From Halobacteriales archaeon SW_5_68_122 (GTDB lineage: Archaea; Halobacteriota; Halobacteria; Halobacteriales; Haloarculaceae), in the NCBI GenBank assembly GCA_003022815.1, contig PXSL01000033.1:1-13814 (forward strand): a DNA stretch of 13,814 bases, in the 5' to 3' direction. The notes beneath the pieces were generated by a model, which saw only the letters and a list, made by a program, of their open reading frames with translations, searched no databases and had not been told where the DNA came from. The position numbers and the translations under genes are program-made. This document shows, piece after piece, positions 1 to 7,232 of the stretch. Within the stretch, counting starts at the first letter, position 1, and each line of letters starts with the position of its first letter.

Positions 1-125
1 GACCTGCTGACCGATGTCGGCCTCGTCGTGTTCTATCCCGCGGAATTGGCCGGCGATGCGGACGGGGCCGAACGCCGCGACGGCGACGACGAAGGGGATG
101 TCGTCGGCGAACGACGGTCCGGCGG
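1..125 (-). pseudogene. C-terminal fragment of DUF35-like OB-fold protein (runs off left edge)
   Basis: Seen: the minus strand, read with codons ending at positions divisible by 3, gives a protein-like stretch containing PSFADDIPFVVAVAAFGPV followed by RIAGQFRG and ADIGQQV. This matches the OB-fold half of the DUF35 family (Zn-ribbon plus OB-fold proteins that often accompany thiolases), where a similar FADD-(A/I)P-(Y/F)V start, a short 'GPVRI.G' strand and an 'IG..V' strand occur. The gene would continue past base 1. Upstream of about base 125 the similarity stops: no zinc-ribbon cysteines and no ATG, GTG or TTG start occur in this frame before the stop at 307-309. I therefore infer a 5'-truncated or rearranged gene rather than an intact one. 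Family assignment rests on pattern memory of a short stretch and is only moderately safe. Confidence 0.4.
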
Positions 126-430
126 CCCCCGGACCCGGCCGAGAGCTTCGGGGCGGCGGTCTACGCCACCTAGCGCGAGTACGTCGCCCAGCAGGCCGAG
201 ACGGCGCCTTCGTCGACCGGTCGGCGGTCTGGTACTGCCGACTGGAATCATCCGGAGTGCGTCCGTCCGGAGAGGGCCCCGGGCTCGTAGTGAATACTGT
301 AATTATTTACCGGTGCGACCGCGCGCCTTCGTGCGATCAGGGCTGAAATGATTCGGGGTAATCACTATCGGACGGGCTATCGCGGCGGACTCTCAAAATG
401 ACTACAGCCGGCAGTACGAGGCCACGCGCG
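126..430. other. Degenerate/intergenic stretch with no intact gene
   Basis: About 300 bases between the OB-fold fragment and the eS6 promoter. On the plus strand one frame reads DPAESFGAAVYAT before a stop at 171-173 and then REYVAQQAE, which looks like protein but has no start or family I recognise, so it may be a second gene relic. From about 290 to 360 the sequence becomes more AT-rich (an aattattta run at 300-308), consistent with ordinary intergenic sequence. No RNA gene or repeat was seen here. Confidence 0.4.
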
Positions 431-445
431 GTTTCAATACCCTTT
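431..445 (+). promoter_or_regulatory. Likely TATA-type promoter of the eS6 gene
   Basis: An AT-richer run, tttcaatacccttt, lies 27 to 41 bases upstream of the eS6 ATG at 472 within otherwise GC-rich sequence. In haloarchaea the TATA box sits about 26 to 28 bases before the transcription start, so this would give a leaderless or very short-leader mRNA. The match to a TTTATA-type consensus is weak. Confidence 0.35.
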
Positions 446-471
446 TGCCGACGCGTCCAGTTGCCACTCGT

Positions 472-864
472 ATGGCAGACTTCCAGGTCGTCGTCGGCGA
501 CCCCGACGAGGGCACCACGCACTCCTTCGACGTGGACGGACAGGACGCGAACCGGTTCATCGGCCGCTCCATCGGAGAGACCGTCGAGGGCGGCGCCGTC
601 GGGCTGTCGGGCTACGAACTCGAGGTAACGGGCGGGTCCGACACCGCCGGCCGGCCGATGCGCGAGGACGTCTCCGGGACGGGCACGGCCGCCGTCCTGC
701 TGGAGGGCGGCGTCGGCTTCGAACCGACCGTCGACGGCGAGCGCAAGCGCGTCACCGTCCGCGGCGCCGAAATCTCCGACGAGACCCGCCAGATAAACGC
801 CAAAATCGTCACCCGCGGCGACGAGTCCGTCGAGGACCTGCTCGGCGGCGACGAGGACGAGTAA
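472..864 (+). CDS. rps6e: 30S ribosomal protein eS6
   Basis: Small-subunit ribosomal protein of the archaeal/eukaryotic eS6 family, part of the cytoplasmic ribosome. The 130-residue product has the family signature: [14 protein letters not shown] at 44-57 followed by G-R-P-M-R at 60-64, then [10 protein letters not shown] at 89-98 and the conserved IS-x5-IN stretch at 101-109. It is very acidic with a GGDEDE tail, typical of haloarchaeal ribosomal proteins, and has the usual archaeal length (eukaryotic eS6 carries a long extra C-terminal tail). An ATG 27 bases further upstream is open in frame, but the ATG at 472 gives the conserved start [11 protein letters not shown] and fits the promoter spacing. 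It is the first gene of a plus-strand group; the next gene starts 23 bases downstream. Confidence 0.97.
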   Translation: MADFQVVVGDPDEGTTHSFDVDGQDANRFIGRSIGETVEGGAVGLSGYELEVTGGSDTAGRPMREDVSGTGTAAVLLEGGVGFEPTVDGERKRVTVRGAEISDETRQINAKIVTRGDESVEDLLGGDEDE

Positions 865-887
865 CCGCTTCTCTTTCCGGTGCACCC

Positions 888-1301
888 ATGCCCAGCGTCT
901 CCTCCGACGGCGTCAAGACGGTCCGCGCGGAAATCGTCGAAAGCGGCGCCCTCGACCGGCCGAAGCTCCGCGTTCCCGACGGGACGATTCCCGAGGGCGT
1001 CGTCCGCGTCGAGGCCGACCGGACGACCTACCACGCCCCCGTCGAGGTCAGCCTCGACGGCGACCTCGAGGTGCGGGGCCTCTACGACAACCCCCGCATG
1101 GCGCGACAGCGGGACGGCGACAACCACCTCGCGGAGTGGGTCGAGGCGGCCGGCCTCGAACCCGGCCGGACCGCGCTCGTCGACGTCGTCGTCGACGGCG
1201 AGCAGTACGGCCTCCGGGCGCCCGGTGAGGACGCCGTCTACCGGGTCGTCGAGGCGGCGGATGACGACCTCGCTTCCATCGCGGAGGACGTCGACGGATG
1301 A
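888..1301 (+). CDS. Conserved haloarchaeal protein, DUF7112-like, function unknown
   Basis: A 137-residue acidic protein without membrane segments or cysteines. It appears to be one compact beta-rich domain: a strand-rich N-terminal half (VKTVRAEIVESG at 9-20, then EGVVRVEADRTTYHAPVEV at 36-54), a central LYDNPRMARQRDG segment, and a C-terminal WVEAAGLEPGRTALVDVVVDG segment ending in an acidic helix. I associate it with the haloarchaeal DUF7112 family, from memory rather than a search. Conserved families of this kind near ribosomal genes may be linked to translation, but nothing in the residues shows an activity. It sits 23 bases after eS6 and its stop overlaps the next start (ATGA at 1298-1301), so it is very likely cotranscribed with both neighbours and translationally coupled to the downstream gene. 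Confidence 0.85.
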   Translation: MPSVSSDGVKTVRAEIVESGALDRPKLRVPDGTIPEGVVRVEADRTTYHAPVEVSLDGDLEVRGLYDNPRMARQRDGDNHLAEWVEAAGLEPGRTALVDVVVDGEQYGLRAPGEDAVYRVVEAADDDLASIAEDVDG

Positions 1302-1738
1302 GCGGCGGCGACGCGGCGGCCCGCTACGAGTCGTTCCTCGCCGGCGACCGGCCAGACGACGTGTTCGTGTATCTCCACGAGGGCGGGATCGGCTCCGTCG
1401 AGGACCTACTCGAGATCGGCACCCGCGTCGAGGACGGCGTCGTCCTCGTAGTACCCGGCACCGAGGGCAAGGCCGCCTTCCGGAGCGCGACCGGCCTGGA
1501 CCCGATGGAGTTCGCCGGCGCCGCGATGGACACCGACGGCGACATCGACGACGACTGCACCGGCGGCGCCTGCCCCGCCGGCGACGGCGACGACCACTAC
1601 GCGAGGTTCGTCTTCGCCTTCGCCGAGGAGCAGAACGAGGGCGCCGGCGGCCTCTACGCCGAGGGCGACGTGATGCACGCCTATGCCGCCTGCGACTGCG
1701 GGACAACCTACTCCGAGAAGTGGGTCATCGACGGGTAG
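1298..1738 (+). CDS. DUF5807-like haloarchaeal protein with a Cys4 motif, function unknown
   Basis: A 146-residue acidic cytoplasmic protein that I place in the haloarchaeal DUF5807 family. Visible landmarks are an N-terminal FLAGDRPDDVFVYLHEG stretch (13-29), a central VEDGVVLVVPGTEGKAAF stretch (44-61), a C-x4-C pair (C87, C92), the conserved core FAFAEEQNEGAGGLYAEGDV (106-125) and a C-x-C pair (C132, C134). The four cysteines could bind one zinc ion; this is inference. Its ATG overlaps the previous stop by four bases, and a GGAGG-type ribosome binding site lies about 10 bases upstream inside the preceding gene, so here initiation probably uses Shine-Dalgarno pairing and translational coupling rather than a leaderless start. 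No reaction can be assigned. Confidence 0.88.
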   Translation: MSGGDAAARYESFLAGDRPDDVFVYLHEGGIGSVEDLLEIGTRVEDGVVLVVPGTEGKAAFRSATGLDPMEFAGAAMDTDGDIDDDCTGGACPAGDGDDHYARFVFAFAEEQNEGAGGLYAEGDVMHAYAACDCGTTYSEKWVIDG

Positions 1739-1804
1739 GCGCACCGACGTGAACCGGTAGCACGCGCCCGCATCGCTCTTGTACCACCGGCGACAGTCCC
1801 CGCC

Positions 1805-2908
1805 ATGGACGACTCGGGCGACATCGGCCATGGGGCCGACATCGACGACTCAGCCGACATCGATGACGAGACAGTTGCCGGGATGGTCCGGGCCTGCCGG
1901 CCCGACTGGACCGTCGAGTCCCTCGAGCGCAGCGGGTACGGCACCGACCTCGTCTGCTTTCTGACCTGCGAGACGCCCGGCGGCCGCCGGGAGGCGGTGC
2001 TGAAGGCGACGACCGCAAACCTCGTCCCGCCGGAAATCGCCCGCTCTGAGCCGCGGTTGCTCGAACTCATTGGCCGCGAGACGTCGGTGCCGGTCCCCGA
2101 CGTGTACGGCTCCGTCGACGCCCACGAGGAGTACCCGGCGCCGTTCTACCTGATGAAGTACGTCGAGGGGGAGAATTTCCAAGGCCGACCCGGAGCGTTG
2201 CCGGCGGCGGCCCGCGACCGGGTCGTCGCCGAGGCCGGCCGGAACCTCGCGGCGCTCCACGAGGTCGGCCGACTCCCGGCGGTTGGGGCCGTCGGCGTCC
2301 GCGGCGGCGACCTCGCGGTGCTCGACACCGACGAACACCCCCGCCACGACGACACCCGGACGTGGCTGCTGTCGAACTGCGAGGACGCGCTCGCGAGCCT
2401 CGAGAGCGGCGGGTGGTTCCCGGAACTGGCCGACCGGCCAGACCGGTTCGCCGACCTTGTGCCGGCACTGGGCAATTACCTCCGGGAGGCGATTCCAGCG
2501 CTCCCTGACCCGGACCCGCCGACGTACTGCCACTGGGACTACCGGTACGGCAACCTGCTCGTCGACCCCGACAGTGGCGAGACGCGGGCGGTGCTGGACT
2601 GGGCGAACCTCCGGGCCGCCGACCCGGCATACAACCTCGCGAAAGCCGAGTCGCACCTCTTCGACCCGACGGCGGAGGACGACGATAGGGTCGCGGCCCT
2701 CCGCCGGCAGTTCCGGACCGCCTACGAGAGCGCCCGCCCGGACTGGACGCTCGACGATGCCGCCCGCGAGCGCATCGAGACGTACCGCCTGACCTGCCGC
2801 ATCGACGCGATGGCGTGTCTGCCGCTGTGGCTCGAGAACGCGACGCCAGCAGAGCGCGACGAGCGGGAGCGCCAGCACCGCGAGTTCGTCGCCGACTACC
2901 TGGAGTAG
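1805..2908 (+). CDS. APH/choline-kinase-fold phosphotransferase
   Basis: A 367-residue cytoplasmic protein of the APH phosphotransferase superfamily (PF01636), which transfers the gamma phosphate of ATP to small hydroxylated or aminated molecules. The catalytic loop is clear: YCHWDYRYGN, with H243, D245 and N250 matching H-x-D-x4-N. The metal-binding aspartate lies in AVLDWANL (D265). The N-terminal lobe has EAVLKAT (candidate ATP-contacting lysine) and FYLMKYVEGENF, the usual hinge region. The first 25 residues are a repetitive Asp-rich leader (DIDDSADIDDE) not needed for the fold. A weak ctcttgta box about 26 bases before the ATG could be its own promoter; otherwise it is read with the genes 66 bases upstream. 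The substrate is unknown. The family name 'aminoglycoside phosphotransferase' does not imply drug resistance here. Confidence 0.93.
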   Translation: MDDSGDIGHGADIDDSADIDDETVAGMVRACRPDWTVESLERSGYGTDLVCFLTCETPGGRREAVLKATTANLVPPEIARSEPRLLELIGRETSVPVPDVYGSVDAHEEYPAPFYLMKYVEGENFQGRPGALPAAARDRVVAEAGRNLAALHEVGRLPAVGAVGVRGGDLAVLDTDEHPRHDDTRTWLLSNCEDALASLESGGWFPELADRPDRFADLVPALGNYLREAIPALPDPDPPTYCHWDYRYGNLLVDPDSGETRAVLDWANLRAADPAYNLAKAESHLFDPTAEDDDRVAALRRQFRTAYESARPDWTLDDAARERIETYRLTCRIDAMACLPLWLENATPAERDERERQHREFVADYLE

Positions 2909-2953
2909 GTATCTCCCTCACGGCGGCCTGAGAGTGACAAGATGGCTGTGGGG

Positions 2954-5374
2954 TCACTCCCCGGAGTCGGGCAGCTCCGAGTGGTCGACCTCGTATATTG
3001 TCACGGCACCGCCCTCGAACGCGACGGAGAACGCCTCGCGGTCGAAGGAGCGCAACTCCGACCCGTAGCGCTCCTGCTCGTTCGGGCCGACGTACACGTA
3101 GGTCACGTCGCCGGTGTAAATCGCGTCGACGCGGTTGACGCGCCGCTCGTAGGCCTCGGGACTGCGGTACTCCTCCTGGTGGTCCCACCCGACGACGCTC
3201 GGGAGCCCCGAGTACGTGGCGGCCGGACCCGTCCACCGGTAGGAGGCGCCGGGCGCCTCGACGATGGTGGGATGGCCCGGCCGGTCCTTCAGCCACCGCA
3301 GGGCGTCGTACTCCTCGGCGTGGAACCGCTCTGCGGCCGTCAGGCCGTCCACCGAGGGATCGTAGCGGTCTTCGGCGATTTCGGAGCCGATCTCCGTCGA
3401 GAACATCAGCACCGGGAACACCACGCTGACGACGAGGGCCGCGACGACCAGGCAGACGACGACGGCCCACGCGGCCGCCGGGGGGCCGCCGGCGCTGGTC
3501 GTGGGTCCGGAGTCGGAGCCGCCAGGTTGTCCGCCGTCGGTCTTCGGCCCGGGGTTCGCACCGGCGGACGCCGCCTCCGGGCCGTCGGCGGCCGCCCCCT
3601 GCCGGGCGCCGATCCGGGTCACAAGCCGCGCGTAGCCGCGGGTCAGCAGGACCGCGACCGCCGCGCCCGCGCCGGCCGCGCCGAGCGTCCACCCCTGGAC
3701 GGCCACCTTCAGTGACGTGTTCCACCGCGGGTTGTCTATCTGCGGGATACGGGCGTGAAACAGCTCAAAGGACAGGAGCAGGCCGGCGCCCGCCACCAGC
3801 AACACGACGGCGAAGCCGGCGCGGTCGGTCCGGACCAGCAGCCACCCGGCGACGACGAGCGGCCCCAGCACCGCCAGGACGGCGAAATCGAGGACGACGA
3901 CCGTGGCCGCCACCGCCGCGAGGAGCGCCAGACCCCCGGCGGCGACCCACCGGTTCGCCGTCCCGGAGGCAACCGGCCAGCCCCGCACCAAGACGTACAG
4001 CGCAAAGACGGTGACGAGGCCGGCGTAGATGACCAGGAACGGTCCGAGGGGACTCCGCGGCGGCAGGACGCCGACGCCGTTGTTCGTCGGAATCTGTCCG
4101 AAGACGAGGAACGGCGAGGCGACGGCGACGCCGATGGCGAGGACAGCCGCCCCGGCGAGCGCGGCGAGCACTAGCCGCCACAGTTCCCGGAGGGCGAATC
4201 CGACCGGGTCGTCGGTGCTCGCCTCCGAGGGACGGAGGCGCTCGGCCAGCGGTGCCGGGAGCAGAGTAGCCGGGTGGGCGTCGGCGGCGGCGACCGCGAG
4301 CACCGCCAGGCCGGCCGCCGTCGGGAGCGACCAGGTGTTCATGAACCCGAATAGACCGGCGACCGCACCCAGCCCGCCGAATACGATGGCGCGGCGGCGC
4401 CCGCGGGCGACGGCCGGCGTGGCGTAGTAGGCGAGCGCCAGCGCCCCGGCGAAGAGGACGTAGCCGTTGGCGAGCGTGTGCCCGTGGAGGTCGGCCTTCA
4501 CGAAGGAGTACAGCGGCACCTCCTGAATCGTCCCGGGGACGACGTACCGGGTGTACCACCACCCCCAGTCGCCCGCACTCGAAAGGTCAGCGACGGTCTC
4601 CGGGAGATCCCCGCCGTTGAACCGGTCGGCGACGAAGCCGAACGCCGCCGGTTCGACGCGGTCGGCGACGGCGTCCGGCAGATGCGGCGTCGCGAGCCGG
4701 ACGAACGGCGTCGTCGGGCCCGCCAGCGCCACGAAGAACGCGGTGACGGCGCCGCCCAGGCGATAGGAGTGGCCCTGCCGGTGGACGACGGCGCCGCCGA
4801 CGCCGTAGGCGACGACGAACAGCAGTCCGTAGAACGTGGCGATGCCGAGATTGAACCCGTACCGGAGAGGCGTACCGGTGAGCATCGAGAGGCTCGCGAC
4901 CTGCAGTTGGGTCCCGTAATAGTACTTTAGCTCGCGGCCGGCGAACCACATGTCCTCCGGCGGGAGGCTGTTGGCCCGCTCGATGGCGTTGACCAGCCCG
5001 AAGTGGAGGAACTGCTCGCCGCCGGCGGGCGTGATGCCCGGGTCGGCCGCCCGGAAGGCGACCATCAGGAGGAACCCGACGGCGAAGACGCCGTAACCCG
5101 CGGCGACCGATCGCCACTCCGGCGACGCGTCGGCCCGGGAGGCGAGCACGGCACCGGCGAGGACCGCGCCGACCCCGATAGCGAGCGTGTGGAGGCCAAA
5201 GGTGAGCTGTCCGACCCAGAACACGACGACGGTGAACGGGACGAGTGCCGCCGGGAGGGCGAACGCGGCACCGTTCCGGGGGAGGGCGCGGAACAGCGGC
5301 GCCGCGATGGGCGCGCCGAGGGCCGTCAGCGCCGTGAGCGCGACGAGATAGGCCGCGAGGACGAACCACTCCAT
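2954..5374 (-). CDS. DUF2298 ('Chlor_Arch_YYY') polytopic membrane protein
   Basis: An 806-residue integral membrane protein of the DUF2298 family (PF10060, TIGR03662), found mainly in archaea and Chloroflexota and thought to resemble membrane glycosyltransferases; no reaction is established. The family marker ELKYYYGTQ is present (YYY at 151-153), as are ADLHGHTLANGY (DLHGH at 295-299), a charged loop motif, and NPRWNTSLKVAVQGW (about 548-562), corresponding to the usual 'NT.FK...Q.W' motif. Many hydrophobic segments fill residues 1-580. A Gly/Ser/Pro-rich linker (about 592-632) precedes a last membrane helix (about 633-658) and a C-terminal soluble domain of about 145 residues, probably outside the membrane. 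I chose the ATG at 5374 over the TTG at 5383 because it fits the AT-rich box about 27 bases upstream. It converges on the phosphotransferase gene with 45 bases between stops. Confidence 0.93.
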   Translation of the reverse strand: MEWFVLAAYLVALTALTALGAPIAAPLFRALPRNGAAFALPAALVPFTVVVFWVGQLTFGLHTLAIGVGAVLAGAVLASRADASPEWRSVAAGYGVFAVGFLLMVAFRAADPGITPAGGEQFLHFGLVNAIERANSLPPEDMWFAGRELKYYYGTQLQVASLSMLTGTPLRYGFNLGIATFYGLLFVVAYGVGGAVVHRQGHSYRLGGAVTAFFVALAGPTTPFVRLATPHLPDAVADRVEPAAFGFVADRFNGGDLPETVADLSSAGDWGWWYTRYVVPGTIQEVPLYSFVKADLHGHTLANGYVLFAGALALAYYATPAVARGRRRAIVFGGLGAVAGLFGFMNTWSLPTAAGLAVLAVAAADAHPATLLPAPLAERLRPSEASTDDPVGFALRELWRLVLAALAGAAVLAIGVAVASPFLVFGQIPTNNGVGVLPPRSPLGPFLVIYAGLVTVFALYVLVRGWPVASGTANRWVAAGGLALLAAVAATVVVLDFAVLAVLGPLVVAGWLLVRTDRAGFAVVLLVAGAGLLLSFELFHARIPQIDNPRWNTSLKVAVQGWTLGAAGAGAAVAVLLTRGYARLVTRIGARQGAAADGPEAASAGANPGPKTDGGQPGGSDSGPTTSAGGPPAAAWAVVVCLVVAALVVSVVFPVLMFSTEIGSEIAEDRYDPSVDGLTAAERFHAEEYDALRWLKDRPGHPTIVEAPGASYRWTGPAATYSGLPSVVGWDHQEEYRSPEAYERRVNRVDAIYTGDVTYVYVGPNEQERYGSELRSFDREAFSVAFEGGAVTIYEVDHSELPDSGE

Positions 5375-5399
5375 CACTGGCAAGGTACGACAGGCCTCG

Positions 5400-5411
5400 T
5401 AAGGGTTTTTT
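5400..5411 (-). promoter_or_regulatory. Candidate promoter of the DUF2298 gene
   Basis: On the minus strand the run aaaaaacccttacg, a rare AT-rich patch in this GC-rich DNA, lies about 26 to 37 bases before the ATG at 5374. This is the expected distance for a haloarchaeal TATA box driving a leaderless transcript. Confidence 0.35.
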
Positions 5412-5534
5412 GACTCACAGATGGCGACAGCGGAACCCGCTCACTACGGCAGGTCGGGATGCATCGGTCGGGTCGCCCCCGGCACACGGCGGGCGTCGTG
5501 GCGTTCTCATCGCCGGAGCGACGGCTGGCCTCGA

Positions 5535-5561
5535 CAAAAGTTCACCAGCGGCCCGAAGGGC
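5535..5561 (-). terminator. Weak terminator-like structure after the DHH gene
   Basis: Read on the minus strand downstream of the DHH stop, a short GCCC-ttc-GGGC stem (5551-5561) is followed by ctggtgaacttttg with a four-T run (5536-5539). Archaeal termination depends mainly on T-runs, so this is possible but weak. The rest of 5412-5595 shows no other clear element. Confidence 0.25.
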
Positions 5562-5595
5562 GGTTCGATACACCGCAAGGGGGCGCGCGACCGCC

Positions 5596-6614
5596 TCAGG
5601 CGTCCGCGCGCTCGCCATCCTCTGCCGCCAGCGAGCGGAACGCGTCGAGGATGACTTGCTTCGTGACGGCGCCGCGGGTCGTCCAGTGGTGGGCGTAGTC
5701 CAGCATGTCGTCGTAGATATCGGGCTTACAGCCCGCGGCCTTCGGGTGGCCGCCGCCGTTGACCCGGCCGGCGACCTCGTGGCAGCGCTCGAAGGCGTCG
5801 GTGCCGCGGATGGAGGCCGACCCCGGGAGCACCGGCCGTAGGTGACCCCGACGGTCCACTCGCCGATGGCCTCGTACTCGGCGCGGTCGACGGCCTGCTC
5901 GATGAGCGCCTCCTTCTCAACGCGTCGCTCCTCGAGGAACGCCTCGACGTCGGCCGGCAGGTCCGCGCCGTATTCCAGTACCGTCTCGATGTACTCCTCG
6001 GGGTCCGACCAGTGTGCGTAGTCCGCCAGGTCGTCGCTCCGGGGGTCCTCGCGCAGCCAGAGGTCGTGGTCGCGGGTGACCGCCGCCAGCTCGGCGTACC
6101 GCTCGTCGAACTCGTGGTCGAGCGTCCGAAGGGTCACGTCGGCGGTGCACTCCTCATCGGACTCGCCGACCACCAATTCGGCGTGCTCCCGGACCGTCGA
6201 GGCCAACTCGGCGTCCCACTGGTGGTGGTCGAACCACCGGACGCCGTCGGCCTGGCGGGCAACCGCCGGCAGGAGCTCGATGTCGCGCTCCGAATCGGGA
6301 CAGAGGTCACAGACGTACACCTCCGGCCCCGATTCGCCGAACTCGAGGATGTATTCGAGGGCCTCGGCAATCTGGTGGGGGCTGGCGGGCAACAGCGCCG
6401 CCTCCCCGAAAGCGACCCGGAGCAGTGCGACGCAAGCGAGGCCGTCGGCGTCGGGGTCGGCGACGACGACCCGGTCGGCCCCGACCAGCGTCTCCCGGGC
6501 CTCGCGTTCGGCCTCGGCGTTGTCGATGGAGTCGGGAATGAAGAACCCCTCGCCCGGGAGCACCGAGCGCCGGGACAGGGGGACGGTGTCGTCGTCGATG
6601 AGCCGGTCGTCCAT
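5596..6614 (-). pseudogene. DHH/DHHA1-family phosphoesterase, frameshifted with internal loss
   Basis: DHH-superfamily phosphoesterase (NrnA/RecJ-like fold) that would use divalent metals to cleave phosphodiester bonds in nucleotides or short oligonucleotides. The first 263 residues carry the DHH-domain motifs: DPDADG (53-58), CDLCPDS (102-108), FDHHQW (128-133) and RDHD (181-184). After YGRCS the frame changes near 5825. The other frame resumes with PGSASIRGTDAF and contains the DHHA1 substrate motif NGGGHPKAAGC, ending at 5596. By family comparison about 20 codons between YGRCS and GSASIRG are missing, so the lesion is a deletion of a length not divisible by three, not a one-base slip. Both halves keep clean haloarchaeal codon use, which suggests a recent event or an assembly error. 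The ATG at 6614 has a TATA-like box at the right spacing. Confidence 0.88.
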
Positions 6615-6637
6615 ACTGCCGCGAGGGCGGCCGGGTC

Positions 6638-6645
6638 CAATAATC
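6638..6645 (-). promoter_or_regulatory. TATA-like box of the DHH gene
   Basis: On the minus strand the octamer gattattg lies 24 to 31 bases before the ATG at 6614 inside very GC-rich DNA, giving a leaderless start. Confidence 0.5.
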
Positions 6646-6720
6646 CCGCGCTTTGCGTTCCTCGGACGGACCGCCGTGGGTCGCTCCAGCCGGCCGATAG
6701 CGGGTCGTCGGGGGTCCGTA

Positions 6721-7158
6721 TCAGTTCAGTTGCCGGACCGTCAGCACCGGCACCGGACACGTCCGGACGACCCGCTCGGCGACGCTTCCGAGCAGGAAGG
6801 AGTGCTCGCCGTGGCGCCCCCGGGTCCCCGTGGCGACGACATCGGCGTCCACCTCCTCGGCGTGGCCGATTATCCGCTCGGTGGGCCGGCCGACCCGGAC
6901 GACCGTCTCGAGGTCGACGGGGTCCGAACGCTTCCGGTTGACCGCCGCCATCGCCTCCAGGGTCTCGGTGCTCTGCTCGTCGAGGGCGTCCCGGACCTCG
7001 TCGTGGACGTCCTCCGGTAGCGACTCGACCTGCGTCTCGTCGAGGACGTACAGCGCGTGGACGGTGGCGTCGAACCGGGCGGCCAGGTCGAGCGCGCAGT
7101 CGGCGGCCCGGGAGACGCTCTCGGAGCCGTCGGTCGCAACGATCACCGTGTTGAACAT
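6721..7158 (-). CDS. Universal stress protein, ATP-binding UspA type
   Basis: A 145-residue single-domain Usp (PF00582). The N-terminal strand with its nucleotide-binding aspartate is VIVATDGS (5-12). The ATP-binding signature G-x2-G-x9-G-S is intact in GTRGRHGEHSFLLGS (111-125), followed by the dimer-forming end VAERVVRTCPVPVLTV. Such proteins form homodimers, bind ATP and modulate stress survival; the exact target is unknown. Length is normal. The start at 7158 has a textbook TTTATAT box about 26 bases upstream, so the transcript is probably leaderless and strongly promoted. It is divergent from the Usp-like gene at 7233, suggesting a shared regulatory region. Confidence 0.95.
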   Translation of the reverse strand: MFNTVIVATDGSESVSRAADCALDLAARFDATVHALYVLDETQVESLPEDVHDEVRDALDEQSTETLEAMAAVNRKRSDPVDLETVVRVGRPTERIIGHAEEVDADVVATGTRGRHGEHSFLLGSVAERVVRTCPVPVLTVRQLN

Positions 7159-7180
7159 ACCGATACTCGGCCCCGGTTCG

Positions 7181-7187
7181 ATATAAA
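7181..7187 (-). promoter_or_regulatory. TATA box of the UspA gene
   Basis: TTTATAT on the minus strand, 23 to 29 bases before the ATG at 7158. It is the best consensus promoter element in the window and lies in the 74-base divergent region between two Usp genes. Confidence 0.65.
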
Positions 7188-7201
7188 GCTACGCGGGCAG
7201 G

Positions 7202-7208
7202 GTTTTTG
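7202..7208 (+). promoter_or_regulatory. Candidate promoter of the Usp-like gene at 7233
   Basis: A T-rich run, gtttttg, lies 25 to 31 bases before the chosen ATG at 7233, the usual spacing for a leaderless haloarchaeal transcript. It supports that ATG rather than the in-frame TTG at 7206, which lies inside the box. Confidence 0.4.
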
Positions 7209-7232
7209 ACCGACCCCTCCGACTCAGGGGGT

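Noticed and set aside
612..1706. Long open frame on the minus strand opposite eS6 and the two small genes
   Set aside because: Its translation is a near-uniform run of Arg, Ser and Pro with no family pattern, the usual antisense shadow of GC-rich haloarchaeal coding DNA.
1805..2908. Antibiotic-resistance aminoglycoside phosphotransferase
   Set aside because: Only the superfamily catalytic motifs are present; nothing indicates drug specificity, and archaeal ribosome context makes resistance an unlikely role.
2067..3725. 552-codon open frame on the minus strand overlapping the phosphotransferase and the end of the DUF2298 gene
   Set aside because: Arg/Gly/Pro-rich low complexity and crosses two well-supported genes; a frame shadow.
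5412..5595. Possible small genes in the spacer after the DHH gene, including a readable frame that extends the first DHH frame to 5415
   Set aside because: After the frame change the continuation is low complexity and lacks DHHA1 motifs; the true C-terminus is in the other frame.
5800..5840. Programmed frameshifting or translational bypassing as explanation of the DHH frame change
   Set aside because: Conserved residues are missing rather than interrupted, and no slippery run or bypass hairpin is seen; the same pattern in three other genes points to deletion or assembly loss.
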